A stretch of 64,000 nucleotides of DNA, taken from contig NZ_PYLQ01000004.1 in assembly GCF_003024685.1 (NCBI RefSeq), positions 62,001-126,000 on the forward strand, written 5' to 3'. The position numbers and the translations under genes are program-made. Below, piece by piece: positions 17,041-26,600 of the stretch. The DNA is from Faecalibacillus intestinalis (GTDB lineage: Bacteria; Bacillota_I; Bacilli_A; Erysipelotrichales; Coprobacillaceae). How positions within the stretch are numbered: position 1 is the stretch's first letter; every line of letters starts with the position of its first letter. The notes below the pieces were generated by a model. That model was not told the origin of the DNA. It ran no database searches and worked only from the letters and a program-made list of their open reading frames with translations.

Positions 17041-17518
17041 TACCATGTAAAATAATATACCTTTCTATTTGTTTATCCTCTGTGTTATATGTTAAATAGA
17101 GCTTAACATCAAATTTATTTTTTGATGTTGTTCCTGATAAATTGATGCCTTTATAATAACCATTCTTCTTATCAATATAATTAGGCTTTAATGAAAAAGT
17201 ATCCTTTTCTAATAAACCAATACTCGGAATATTTTTATCCTTTTTATCAATAAATGCGATTGCTTTAATATTTTTCATTTCAATAACAGGATTATTAATG
17301 ATAATATCATACCGTATTTTTTTATTTGATATTTTATTAGTAATTAATTGAATTGAACAATCATCACAGCTTTCATCAAATGAAGTAGACATCTTTAAAC
17401 GATTATAATAACTAACATATTCATTATATTGTTTTTTTGAATAAGATGTTGTATTTTTTTGACTTGAACAACCTAATAAAATAAATAAAGATAAAAAAAT
17501 AATTAATCTATTTTTCAT
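17030..17518 (-). CDS. Lipoprotein of unknown function
   Basis: A 162-residue exported lipoprotein. MKNRLIIFLSLFILLGCSSQ gives a signal peptide with the lipobox LLGC, so Cys17 would be lipidated and the protein held on the outer face of the membrane. The mature part has a Cys-x-x-Cys-like pair (DESCDDCSI) and a beta-rich body. I do not recognise the family. AGGTGAT precedes the ATG at 17518, with a TATAAT at 17534-17539 upstream, so it likely has its own promoter. A longer reading from 17551 is rejected. Confidence 0.78.
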   Translation of the reverse strand: MKNRLIIFLSLFILLGCSSQKNTTSYSKKQYNEYVSYYNRLKMSTSFDESCDDCSIQLITNKISNKKIRYDIIINNPVIEMKNIKAIAFIDKKDKNIPSIGLLEKDTFSLKPNYIDKKNGYYKGINLSGTTSKNKFDVKLYLTYNTEDKQIERYIILHGNAT

Positions 17519-17552
17519 ATAATCACCTTTTATATTATAACATAGAGACAAT

Positions 17553-17590
17553 AAAAAAAAATTAAAATAGGAAATAATCCTATTTTAATT
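17553..17590 (-). terminator. Intrinsic terminator after the DUF1540 gene
   Basis: A perfect 13-base stem AATTAAAATAGGA/TCCTATTTTAATT with a 5-base loop, followed by TTTTTTTATTG on the minus strand. The stop codon is inside the stem. Confidence 0.85.
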
Positions 17591-17732
17591 TAAAAGTTCC
17601 GCACTCTGTTTCTTGCTCATCACATGGTGAACTACAATTACATTTTGAAACTTTAATCTCATTGGCTAAACATTTATTATTAGAATCATGATATGCACAT
17701 GTCGTAACTGAACATCTTACATCTTTTGCCAT
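17580..17732 (-). CDS. DUF1540 domain Cys-rich small protein
   Basis: A 50-residue protein, too short for most gene callers: it begins MAKDVRCSVTTCAYHDSNN, continues KCLANEIKVSKCNCSSPCDE and ends TECGTFKLK. The seven cysteines in a C-x4-C-x8-C-x9-C-x-C-x4-C-type layout match DUF1540, a probable metal-binding family common in spore formers, function unknown. GGAGGTGAAACAT precedes the ATG. A sigma-G-like promoter lies upstream with the same spacing and -10 sequence as the SASP gene promoter, so expression in the forespore is likely. Confidence 0.85.
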   Translation of the reverse strand: MAKDVRCSVTTCAYHDSNNKCLANEIKVSKCNCSSPCDEQETECGTFKLK

Positions 17733-17751
17733 ATGTTTCACCTCCGTTAAT

Positions 17752-17780
17752 TATTTTGACCAATAATATAAAATCTATGC
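17752..17780 (-). promoter_or_regulatory. Sigma-G-like promoter for the DUF1540 gene
   Basis: Minus strand GCATA (rc of 17776-17780), 17 bases, CAAAATA (rc of 17752-17758). The sigma-G consensus is GHATR, about 18 bases, CATNHTA. The SASP promoter at 61493-61521 has the same spacing and identical -10. Confidence 0.6.
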
Positions 17781-17781
17781 A

Positions 17782-17810
17782 AAAATAAAAGTCCTTTTAT
17801 TTAGGACCTT
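17782..17810 (-). terminator. Intrinsic terminator after the Cse60-like gene
   Basis: AAGGTCCT pairs with AGGACTTT (one wobble) around a 7-base loop that contains the stop codon; TTATTTTT follows on the minus strand. Confidence 0.75.
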
Positions 17811-18015
17811 TATCATCATATTCAATTAAACAACTAAAAGAGTATTCTAATTCAGATGAAAAACACATTGCAACACAATAATGCATCCGTATTATATGAT
17901 ATCCCAGTTTAAGAAAATCATTAATTTCATCTTGTAAGTCTAATTCATGAGTACATTCTATAAGTTTAACTTTCATAAACAAAGTATAATCTACAAAAGT
18001 TAAAAAAATTGTCAT
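17797..18015 (-). CDS. Cse60-like sporulation protein
   Basis: A 72-residue reading whose conserved part starts at Met14 (ATG at 17976): MKVKLIECTHELDLQDEIN, then DFLKLGYHIIRMHYCVAM and FSCLIEYDD. This matches the small Cse60 family, known in B. subtilis as a sigma-E-controlled gene of unknown function. The first ATG at 18015 overlaps the epimerase stop (TAATG), which would couple translation, while homology favours 17976; neither has a clear Shine-Dalgarno site. Similarity is modest, so the family call is tentative. Confidence 0.65.
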   Translation of the reverse strand: MTIFLTFVDYTLFMKVKLIECTHELDLQDEINDFLKLGYHIIRMHYCVAMCFSSELEYSFSCLIEYDDKGPK

Positions 18016-18893
18016 TATTGGTTAATTTCTACAGCAAATTCAACTTCAAAATTTTTACCAACAGGTAATTCAACACAACTTTCTTTTTCTTTAAATTCAC
18101 CATTAAAATCAGTATAGTCAGCATGTCCAACCCATGGTTCAATAGCAATTAATCCACCAACATGTTTTGCGGCCCAAAGTCCAACATGATCAAAACCATT
18201 CATATGAAAAACAATTGATTTATCATGATTTAATGATTTAAGCGCAATATTTTCTGATTTAAACTTTTTAATAACAATTGCATCTGTATTAAAAAGCTCT
18301 TGTCTAACAAAAAATCTTTTTTCATTATCAAAGAAAGGTTTTTCAACTCTTGACATACCTCTTTTTTCAACATCAATTATTTTTCGATTGCATGTTTCGT
18401 TTTCTGAAAATTCCAAATAATAATCATTGCTTGATTCGTTTTCCATAAATGGACAAGCAAAAGCAGGATGTCCTCCAACTTGGAAATAAATAGGTTGATG
18501 ATCCGTATTTTTTACTTTAATATGACATGTTAATTTATTTTCAACAAGTCTATATGTGACATTTAATTCAAATAAGAAAGGATATTGTTTTATAATTTCA
18601 TCATTAGATTTTAATGAGAATATTACTTCAGTATCACTAACTTGGTTTGTTTCAAATTCATTGTGTCTTGCAAAACCATGTTGTGTCATATGATACTCTT
18701 TACCATTAATCACACATGTATCATTTTTTAACGCTCCAACAATTGGAAATAAAATAGGTGCACTGTTTGCCCATTGAGATGCATCTCTTCTCCACATATA
18801 ATTCAATTGATCTTTTTTTCCTTTAATTGAAATAATTTCTGCTCCTTTTGGATGTAAAGAAACAGTTAATAAATCATTAGATAATTCTACCAT
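18015..18893 (-). CDS. Aldose 1-epimerase family protein (LacX-like)
   Basis: A 292-residue beta-sandwich epimerase that would interconvert alpha and beta sugar anomers. Conserved elements are HGFARHNEFE and VGGHPAFACPF, which carry the two family histidines, and the C-terminal IEPWVGHADYTD. The overall form is closest to LacX/YeaD-type members whose sugar substrate is often unknown. It follows the rbfA operon terminator in the genome map and has AGGAGG before the ATG, with a TATAAT at 18918-18923 as a likely -10. Confidence 0.88.
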   Translation of the reverse strand: MVELSNDLLTVSLHPKGAEIISIKGKKDQLNYMWRRDASQWANSAPILFPIVGALKNDTCVINGKEYHMTQHGFARHNEFETNQVSDTEVIFSLKSNDEIIKQYPFLFELNVTYRLVENKLTCHIKVKNTDHQPIYFQVGGHPAFACPFMENESSNDYYLEFSENETCNRKIIDVEKRGMSRVEKPFFDNEKRFFVRQELFNTDAIVIKKFKSENIALKSLNHDKSIVFHMNGFDHVGLWAAKHVGGLIAIEPWVGHADYTDFNGEFKEKESCVELPVGKNFEVEFAVEINQ

Positions 18894-18939
18894 AATAATC
18901 CTCCTATCAGTATTTTCATTATATCATAAAATAAATTCT

Positions 18940-18972
18940 AAAAAAAAGAAAAAGATTATTTCTAATCTTTTT
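18940..18972 (-). terminator. Intrinsic terminator after rbfA
   Basis: A perfect 10-base stem AAAAAGATTA/TAATCTTTTT closed by a GAAA tetraloop, then CTTTTTTTT on the minus strand. It ends the long rimP-nusA-infB-rbfA transcript and overlaps the rbfA stop. Confidence 0.88.
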
Positions 18973-19306
18973 CATGTAATGAATTAATAATACTTTCAAT
19001 TTTATTTCCATATTCTAAAGAAGTATCTAAAACAAAATGTAATTCAGGACACTTTCTTACTTTTAATTTTTTAGCAAGTAAATTACGAATGAATCCTTTA
19101 GATCTTTCTAATGCTTCCATTCCTTTTTCTTGATTATAATTTTTTCCTAAAAAAGTAACATACACTTTAGAAATAGATAAATCATTTGTTGTTTCAACAG
19201 CGGTAATTGTACACATACGTAAATCTCTATCACGTACTTCATTTTGTAAAATCAAAGAAACTTCTCTTAAAATTTGAGTATTTATTCTATCTGTTTTTAA
19301 TGACAT
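18962..19306 (-). CDS. rbfA: Ribosome-binding factor A
   Basis: A 114-residue KH-like protein that matures the 30S subunit by acting on the 16S 5' region. Family features are KTDRINTQILREVSLIL, VTFLGKNYNQEK and KLKVRKCPELHFVLDTSLEYG. A TTG at 19315 is in frame, but AGGAG is correctly spaced for the ATG at 19306. It lies 12 bases after infB; the ylxP gene found between them in Bacillus is missing. Confidence 0.94.
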   Translation of the reverse strand: MSLKTDRINTQILREVSLILQNEVRDRDLRMCTITAVETTNDLSISKVYVTFLGKNYNQEKGMEALERSKGFIRNLLAKKLKVRKCPELHFVLDTSLEYGNKIESIINSLHEKD

Positions 19307-19318
19307 AAGACTCAACTC

Positions 19319-21163
19319 CTATTTCTTTTCTACTTCTTCCATAACATAACCTTCAATGATATCGCCTTCTTTAATATCATTATAGTTTTCAATGTTTAAA
19401 CCACATTCAAAACCAGCATTGACTTCTTTAACATCATCTTTAAAACGTCTAAGTGAAGCAAGTTTTCCTTCGTATACAACAATACCATCACGAATCAAAC
19501 GAATACCACAGTTTCTTTTAATTGAACCATCGGTAACATAACATCCTGCGATATTTCCTATTTTACTTGCTTTAATAACTTGTCTAATTTCTGCTTGACC
19601 AGTAATTACTTCATGGTATTCTGGTGCTAACATACCTTTCATTGCAGTTTCAATTTCTTCAACCATTTTATAAATAACATTATGAAGACGAATTTCAACA
19701 TTTTCTTCTTCTGCCTTATTTCTAACTTTTGCATCTGGTCTTACATTAAAACCATAAATAATTGCTTGAGAGGCACTTGCTAAAATAACATCAGATTCAG
19801 AAATTGCACCAACAGTTGAACGAATAACGTTAACACGCACACCATCTACATCGATTTTTTCTAATGAAGCTTTTACAGCTTCTGCAGTTCCTTGTACATC
19901 CGCTTTAACAATAATATTTAAATCAATAATTTGACCTTCTTTAATTTGAGAATACAAATCATCAAGAGATAAAGCAGCTCCAGAATTACGATCTTTTTCA
20001 ATTTTAGCTTTCATACGTGTTTCACCAACACTACGTGCTTGTTTTTCAGTTTCGAAAACCATAAATTTATCACCGGCAACAGGAACTTCATTTAAACCTG
20101 TAATTTCTACTGGTGTACCTGGTAATGCTTCTTTAATAACACGTCCTTTATCGTCTAACATTTGTCTTACTCTACCATAAGCAGCACCAACAACGATTGG
20201 ATCACTTGCACGTAAAGTACCATTTTCTACTAATAATGTAGCAACAGCTCCTCTACCTTTATCAAGTTTACCCTCAACAACACTACCATATGCATATCTA
20301 TTTGGGTTAGCTTTTAAATCAGCTAATTCTGCAACAACAGTTAATGTTTCCAATAATTCTTCAATACCAATTTTCTTTTTAGCAGAGATTTCACAATAAA
20401 CAGTATCTCCACCCCATTCTTCAGGTAATAATCCTTCTTCAGCCATTTCAGCTTTAATTCTTTCAGGATCAGCACCTTCTTTATCAATCTTATTAATTGC
20501 AACAACGATAGGAACTCCTGCAGCTTTTGCATGGTCAATAGCTTCTTTTGTTTGAGGCATCACACCGTCATCAGCAGCAACAACGATAATAACAATATCA
20601 GTCACTTGTGCTCCACGTGCTCTCATTGCTGTAAAAGCTTCATGACCTGGTGTATCTAAAAATGTAACTTTTTTACCGTTTACTTCTACTTGATAAGCAC
20701 CAATATGTTGAGTAATACCACCAAATTCACCATCAACAACTGCAGATTTTCTAATAGTATCTAGTAATGTTGTTTTTCCATGATCAACATGTCCCATAAT
20801 TGTTACAACTGGACATCTTGGTTGTAAATCAGCTTCATCATCCACAACTTCAATATTTTCAAAATTAACTTCATCTACTGGAACATGTTTTTCACATTCA
20901 CAACCATATTCTAAACAAATTAATTCAACTTGTTCATCATTTAATGATGAATTGATTGTTACCATAGTTCCTAATAAAAATAATACTTTTATAACATTAG
21001 CAGGTGTTTGTCCTAGCTTTTCAGCTAGTTCACCAACTGTAATTCCTTCTTCATAGGAAATCACACCATCTTTTATTACTGATGTTTCTTTCTTTGCAGG
21101 AAAGTTTGATTGTAATTGTTTCTTCTTTTGAGAACCTTTTTTCTTTTTAAATTGTTTTGCCAT
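19319..21163 (-). CDS. infB: Translation initiation factor IF-2
   Basis: A 614-residue GTPase that places initiator tRNA on the 30S subunit. A short IF2N domain ([20 protein letters not shown]) is followed by the G domain with [20 protein letters not shown] and NKIDKEGA, then OB and C-terminal domains ending in [21 protein letters not shown]. The N-terminal region is about 100 residues shorter than in B. subtilis. It follows ylxQ by four bases in the classical nusA-infB operon. Confidence 0.97.
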   Translation of the reverse strand: MAKQFKKKKGSQKKKQLQSNFPAKKETSVIKDGVISYEEGITVGELAEKLGQTPANVIKVLFLLGTMVTINSSLNDEQVELICLEYGCECEKHVPVDEVNFENIEVVDDEADLQPRCPVVTIMGHVDHGKTTLLDTIRKSAVVDGEFGGITQHIGAYQVEVNGKKVTFLDTPGHEAFTAMRARGAQVTDIVIIVVAADDGVMPQTKEAIDHAKAAGVPIVVAINKIDKEGADPERIKAEMAEEGLLPEEWGGDTVYCEISAKKKIGIEELLETLTVVAELADLKANPNRYAYGSVVEGKLDKGRGAVATLLVENGTLRASDPIVVGAAYGRVRQMLDDKGRVIKEALPGTPVEITGLNEVPVAGDKFMVFETEKQARSVGETRMKAKIEKDRNSGAALSLDDLYSQIKEGQIIDLNIIVKADVQGTAEAVKASLEKIDVDGVRVNVIRSTVGAISESDVILASASQAIIYGFNVRPDAKVRNKAEEENVEIRLHNVIYKMVEEIETAMKGMLAPEYHEVITGQAEIRQVIKASKIGNIAGCYVTDGSIKRNCGIRLIRDGIVVYEGKLASLRRFKDDVKEVNAGFECGLNIENYNDIKEGDIIEGYVMEEVEKK

Positions 21164-21167
21164 AAAA

Positions 21168-21470
21168 TCAACCTCCTATCAATTCTTTTATTTTTTTCGC
21201 AAACCCTTGATTTATAATACCTAATGCAACGCGATTATTTTTTCCAACTGCTTTTGAAATGGTTTCAATATTTTCATCAACAATGAAATAATCAACATGA
21301 TAAAAATGACATTTATCAGTAATTTTTTTCTTAGTATTAGCACTAGCATCATTTGCAATAACAACAAGTTTTGTTTCATTTGCAGCGATACTTTTTATCA
21401 AAGTTTCTCCTGAAACAATTCCCTTTGCAACATTAGCAAGCCCTAATAAATTTAAATATTTTTTATTCAT
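21168..21470 (-). CDS. ylxQ: L7Ae-family ribosomal/kink-turn protein YlxQ
   Basis: A 100-residue protein of the L7Ae/L30e fold, which binds kink-turn RNA. Recognised by [37 protein letters not shown] and the [16 protein letters not shown] segment. It sits between ylxR and infB, as in B. subtilis. Its start overlaps the end of ylxR; a GTG one codon earlier could also serve. Exact cellular function is not established. Confidence 0.9.
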   Translation of the reverse strand: MNKKYLNLLGLANVAKGIVSGETLIKSIAANETKLVVIANDASANTKKKITDKCHFYHVDYFIVDENIETISKAVGKNNRVALGIINQGFAKKIKELIGG

Positions 21471-21720
21471 CACAATATTTTTTTAACTCCTCAAAAATTT
21501 CATCAGGAATTTCTACTTGTAAAGAACGAGATAAAACTTTTTTCTTTTTAGCAATTTCGATTGCTTCTAAGCTTCTTTTTAAATAAGCACCTCGTCCATT
21601 CATTTTACCAGTAGCATCTACAAATACTTGACCTTCTTTATTTCTTACAACACGAATTAACTCTTTTTTAGGTAATTGTTCATTTGTTGCAAGACATTTT
21701 CTAAGTGGAATTTTTCTCAT
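21463..21720 (-). CDS. ylxR: YlxR family protein (RNase P modulator RnpM type)
   Basis: An 85-residue protein with RKIPLRKCLATNEQLPKKEL, RVVRNKEG and GRGAYLKRSLEAIEIAKKKK, the hallmarks of YlxR. The B. subtilis member binds RNA and has been linked to RNase P control and gene regulation. Overlaps ylxQ by 8 bases and follows nusA by 11 bases, as part of the nusA-infB operon. Confidence 0.92.
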   Translation of the reverse strand: MRKIPLRKCLATNEQLPKKELIRVVRNKEGQVFVDATGKMNGRGAYLKRSLEAIEIAKKKKVLSRSLQVEIPDEIFEELKKYCDE

Positions 21721-21731
21721 TCTATCTCATC

Positions 21732-23048
21732 CTAATCTTCATCATAATATTTGTCATATTCGTCATAGTCGATATCTTCATCATATTTACTGTATTCATC
21801 ATCTTCATAATCATCAAAATCTTCATAATCTTCTACATCAGATTCTGAAGTGACTTCTTCAACTTCATTTTCGATATTTTCTTTTTCTTCAACAATAGTT
21901 TCTTTTTCTTCTTGGTTATCTAGCATTTCTTGAGCAAATTCATCTTGGAATGTTTCATCAACAGGTAATTCTTCTTTTTGTTGAATTTGTTCCATTAACC
22001 CTAATTCAGTTGCTTCAGATAATGATTTAATATCAATTTTCCATCCAGTAAGTCTTACTGCTAAACGAGCATTTTGACCACGTTTACCAATAGCTAATGA
22101 TAATTGATCATCAGGTACAATAACTAACGCACTGTGTTTTTCTTCATCAACAGAAACAGTTAACACATCTGAAGGTGATAATGCATGTGAAATATAAACA
22201 ACTGGGTCACTTGACCATTCAACGATATCAATCATTTCACCATGTAATTCATCAACAACGTTTTTAACTCTTGAACCCTTAGGTCCAACGCAAGAACCAA
22301 TAGGATCTAATCCTTCAACTGCAGTGTATACAGCAATTTTACTTCTTTCACCAGGTTCACGAGAAACAGATTTAATTTCAACTGTACCATCATAAACTTC
22401 AGGAACTTCTAATTCAAATAATCTTCTTACAAATTGTGGTTCTGTTCTGCTTACAACGATATGTGTTCCTTTAGTTCCACGATCAACGTCACTTACATAT
22501 ACTTTGACATGTTGTCCTTCATGTAATGTTTCTCCAGGGATTTGTTGATTTAGTCCTAAAAATGCTCCAGTTTTTCCAATATTGATAATAGCAAATTTAG
22601 GTTCAACACGATCAACAATACCTGTAATGATATCATCTTTTTTATCAGCAAATTCATTATATAATGTTTCTTTTTCAGTTTCGCGTATTTTTTGTCTGAA
22701 AAGTTGTTTTGTTTGAATTGCTGCTAAACGACCAATATGATCTACATCTGCTTCAGTTTCTACAATATCACCCACTTGATAATTTGGGTTGATATCATGT
22801 GCTTCATCTAAAGATACTTCTAAATCTTCATCTTCTAAATCATCAACAACTGTTCTAATTTCAAATAATCTAATTTTTCCAGTTTTTCCATTAATTTCTA
22901 CACGTACATTTGCTTCTGGAACCATATAATTTTTTTTATAAGCTTTTGCAATTGATTCCTTTAACATTTCTAAAAACACGTCTTTTTCAATACCTTTTTC
23001 TTCACATAAAGCATTTAAGGCGCTCATAAATTTTCTGTTACTAGCCAC
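21732..23048 (-). CDS. nusA: Transcription termination/antitermination protein NusA
   Basis: A 438-residue RNA polymerase factor. An N-terminal domain (1-130) is followed by S1, KH1 and KH2 domains; KH motifs are seen in GSCVGPKGSRVKNV and LAIGKRGQNARLAVRL. The C-terminus (about 360-438) is a long Glu/Asp/Tyr-rich tail with SEYDEY-like repeats, in place of the extra repeats of enterobacterial NusA. Within the rimP operon. A leader hairpin upstream of rimP may give NusA control over its own operon. Confidence 0.96.
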   Translation of the reverse strand: MASNRKFMSALNALCEEKGIEKDVFLEMLKESIAKAYKKNYMVPEANVRVEINGKTGKIRLFEIRTVVDDLEDEDLEVSLDEAHDINPNYQVGDIVETEADVDHIGRLAAIQTKQLFRQKIRETEKETLYNEFADKKDDIITGIVDRVEPKFAIINIGKTGAFLGLNQQIPGETLHEGQHVKVYVSDVDRGTKGTHIVVSRTEPQFVRRLFELEVPEVYDGTVEIKSVSREPGERSKIAVYTAVEGLDPIGSCVGPKGSRVKNVVDELHGEMIDIVEWSSDPVVYISHALSPSDVLTVSVDEEKHSALVIVPDDQLSLAIGKRGQNARLAVRLTGWKIDIKSLSEATELGLMEQIQQKEELPVDETFQDEFAQEMLDNQEEKETIVEEKENIENEVEEVTSESDVEDYEDFDDYEDDEYSKYDEDIDYDEYDKYYDED

Positions 23049-23060
23049 TTTTATTTCCTC

Positions 23061-23531
23061 CTAAAATTTTACAGCTAATCGTATAAATTGAATGTTCTCA
23101 TAATTGACAACAATTTTTTTCTTTATATTTTTTACAAGATATTCAAATTCTAATTCTTGATTATCAACAGATTTTAAATATCCTTCAACTTCATATAATC
23201 CGGCTTTAGGATTTTTAAATTTTGCATAAACATATTCACCAACAGATTTTTGAACTTGTTCAAAAGTTTTTAATGGTTTTTCAATTCCAGGTGAAGAGAC
23301 TTCTAAAATGTATTCATCTTTAATTGGATCAGTTTCGTCAAGTTTATCACTAATTAACTCACTTACCGCAACACATGTATCCATATCTAGATACCCTTCA
23401 TTTTTTTCGATATAAATACGTAAATACATTTCATTATTATCTTTTACATATTCAATATCATCTAAATAACAATCATTTTGTTCGATCAAAGGTAAGACCA
23501 TTTCTTTAATACTTTCCAATAACTCCATTTT
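23061..23531 (-). CDS. rimP: Ribosome maturation factor RimP
   Basis: A 156-residue protein that assists early 30S assembly. Signatures include LRIYIEKNEGYLDMDTCVAVSE (split here for length: LRIYIEKNEG and DMDTCVAVSELI) and YILEVSSPGIEKPLK. The ATG at 23531 has GGGGTGA at four bases; a longer reading from 23606 would start inside the promoter region and is rejected. First gene of the rimP-nusA-ylxR-ylxQ-infB-rbfA operon. Confidence 0.94.
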   Translation of the reverse strand, partial: KMELLESIKEMVLPLIEQNDCYLDDIEYVKDNNEMYLRIYIEKNEGYLDMDTCVAVSELISDKLDETDPIKDEYILEVSSPGIEKPLKTFEQVQKSVGEYVYAKFKNPKAGLYEVEGYLKSVDNQELEFEYLVKNIKKKIVVNYENIQFIRLAVKF

Positions 23532-23552
23532 TTCACCCCATTCAATAATAAA

Positions 23553-23570
23553 GAGTGGGTTCCCCCACTC
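23553..23570 (-). promoter_or_regulatory. Leader hairpin before rimP (candidate attenuator)
   Basis: GAGTGGG, GGAA tetraloop, CCCACTC: a perfect, GC-rich 7-base stem in an AT-rich genome, followed by the broken U-tract TTTATTATTG. It lies between the predicted rimP promoter and the rimP ribosome site, so it must be in the 5' leader of the operon. A hairpin with an imperfect U-tract is what a NusA-dependent terminator looks like. Confidence 0.68.
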
Positions 23571-23594
23571 GTTTCTCTTTATGAAACTATAAGT

Positions 23595-23623
23595 AATATA
23601 GCACATTTTTCATTTATAATCAA
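23595..23623 (-). promoter_or_regulatory. Sigma-A promoter for the rimP-nusA operon
   Basis: Minus strand TTGATT (rc of 23618-23623), 17 bases, TATATT (rc of 23595-23600). Transcription would start near 23588, giving a leader of roughly 57 bases. Confidence 0.72.
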
Positions 23624-23627
23624 GTCA

Positions 23628-26600
23628 CTAGAAAAGTGATAATTGATTTTCTTCTTGCATACCATCAAAAACACCCATTTTTGTTAGTTGTTTAATATGC
23701 GAATTGTTCAATTTAGTCCTTTTAATCACGTCTTCTTTAGATAAGAAAGAACCATGTTTACGTGCCTCAATAACAGTATTAGCTACCGATTCACCTAATG
23801 AATCAACTGAACTAAACGGTGGAAGTAAGCCACTTGGATCATCTGGATCTAAAATGAATTTATTGGCATCAGACTTTTCTAAGTTTAAAGGACTAAAATG
23901 GAATCCTCGATCAATCATTTCTAAGGCAATTTCAAACACATCCCACAATCCTTCATCCTTATTTGAAGATTGTCTGTTTTCCCTTAACATTTCAATTTCT
24001 TTTCTTCTTGAAAGAATAGCATCTTTACCAGCAACTAATGTTTCAATATCAAAAAAATCACATCTTGTGGAAAAATATACTGCATAATATTCTCTTGGAT
24101 AATATAATTTCCACCAAGCTACACGAATAGCTGATAAAACATAGGCTACCGCATGGGCTTTAGGGAACATGTATTTAATTTTCTTACATGAATCAATATA
24201 CCATTGAGGAACATTGTATTCTTTCATTAATTCTTCGTATTTCTTTTCTGGGAAAACTGCAGGTGATTTTCCTTTACGAACACATTCCATGATGTCAAAA
24301 GCATCTTTATTAGGAAGGCCTTTTTCAATCAAATAAACCATAATATCATCACGACATCCAATAACTTCTTTTAAGGTACATGTTCCATTTTTAATCAACG
24401 TCTCTGCATTACCTAAATAAACATCTGTTCCATGTGAAAGCCCCGAAATGATTACTAAATCATTAAAAGTTTGTGGTTTTGTCTGATCTAACATACTACG
24501 TACAAAGGTTGTACCAAATTCAGGTAATCCTAAAGCACCGCTCTTGCAATTGATATAGGATAAATCAACACCTAAAGCATCACTCGTTGTAAAAAGTGAC
24601 ATAACTTTTGTATCGTTTGTTGGAATTGTTTTAGGATCAACACCTGTTAAATCTTGTAACATACGAATAACGGTTGGATCAACATGTCCTAAAATATCGA
24701 ATTTCAAAACGTTATCATGAATAGCATGGAAATCAAAGTGAGTCGTACGCCATTCAGCAGATAAATCATCCGCTGGATATTGGTAAGGCGTGAAATCAAA
24801 AACATCATAATCTCTAGGAATAACAATAATTCCCCCTGGATGTTGGCCAGTCGTACGTTTAACGCCACCACACCCTCGAGCAATTCTTTCAAGTTCAGCA
24901 CTACGTACTTCATTATCAATTCCTAATGTTTCAGCATATCCTTTTGCATAACCATAAGCTGTTTTTTCAGCAACTGTAGAAATTGTTCCCGCTCTAAAGA
25001 CATGATCTTCTCCAAAAATAGTTTTAGTAAATGCATGAGCATTTGCTTGATACGCTCCCGAGAAATTTAAGTCGATATCGGGTACTTTATCCGCATTGAA
25101 ACCTAAGAAAGTTTCGAACGGGATATTATGTCCTTCACCTTTCATTGGTTTACCACATACAGGGCAAATCTTATCAGGTAAATCATAACCATCAGCAGCA
25201 ACACCTTCTTCTAAAAATTCACTATGACTACAATGAAGACATAGATAATGTGGTGGTAACGGATTTACTTCTGTAATTCCTGACATTGTTGCAACGAATG
25301 AAGATCCTACCGAACCTCTGGAACCTACTAGATAACCATCATCATTTGATTTTTTTACTAGTAAGTGGGAAATATAATAAATAACCCCAAACCCATGTTT
25401 AATGATATTACTTAATTCTTTTTCTAATCTTTTTTCCACAATTTCAGGTAGTTTTTCACCATAAAGTCGATGGGCTGTATCATAACAAATCTTTGTTAAA
25501 TTTTCATCTGCATTATCAATTGTTGGTGTAAATAATTTATCATGAATTGGTCGAATTTCTTCAACCATATCTGCGATTTTGTTTGTATTTGTTACAACAT
25601 ATTCATATACTTCATCCGCTGGTAGATAATCATAACATTTTAACATTTCATCTGTTGTTCTTAAATATTGAGATGGTGTAAATGCACGTGGATTTTTTCG
25701 GTCACATAAAGGATGAGCACGATGTCCAATCCCAATTTTGGGTTGTGATATAAAAACATCTCGATAAATTTTATCCTTTTCATCTAAAAAATGGACATCT
25801 CCAGTAGCTACAATAAGTTTATTTAATTTTTTTGCTGCTGTAATAAGACGTTTTATTGAAATAATTAAATTTTCTTCAGATTCAATTTGTCCACGATCAA
25901 TTAAATGATAGTAATCTTGAAAAGGTTGTATTTCCACATAATCATAAAATTCTAACAATTGTTCCAACTTTTCATCCGAAGAATTCAAAGCTGCTTCAAA
26001 AACATCTGAACGATAACAGCTAGTCCCATATAGCAATCCTTTACGGTAATATTCCAATCTTTCTTTTGGAATACGAGAACCATCATGGAAATAAGTTGTA
26101 TTTGCTTCAGAAACAATTTTAAACATATTTTTTAAACCTTCTTTGTTTAAAGCAAGTGCTGTCATATGATATGGGAAAACGATTTTATAAGCATCGTCTT
26201 TTTGTAATTTATTTAAATCAAGTAAATTATAATTTCCACTTTGCATAATAGAATGTAACATCGTTGTAAATACAGCACCTAAAACTTCAGCATCATAATC
26301 AGCTCTATGTGCTACATCATCGTCATAATTTACACGATAAACACGACATACATTTCCTAAACGATAAGATTTCATTGGTTTCATAATAGCTCTTGCTAAT
26401 GCCAAAGAATCAATAACCGGATTAGTTATAGGTTTTTGATTTAACCTCTTTAAACTTTCATTTAAAAAACCAATGTCAAATTTAGCATTGTGAGCCACTA
26501 AAATAGCATCACCAAAGAATTCTAATATTTGTGGTAAAAACTCTTTAATTGTTGGTGCATCAGCAACCATTTCATTTGTAATATTTGTAAGTTGAGAAAC

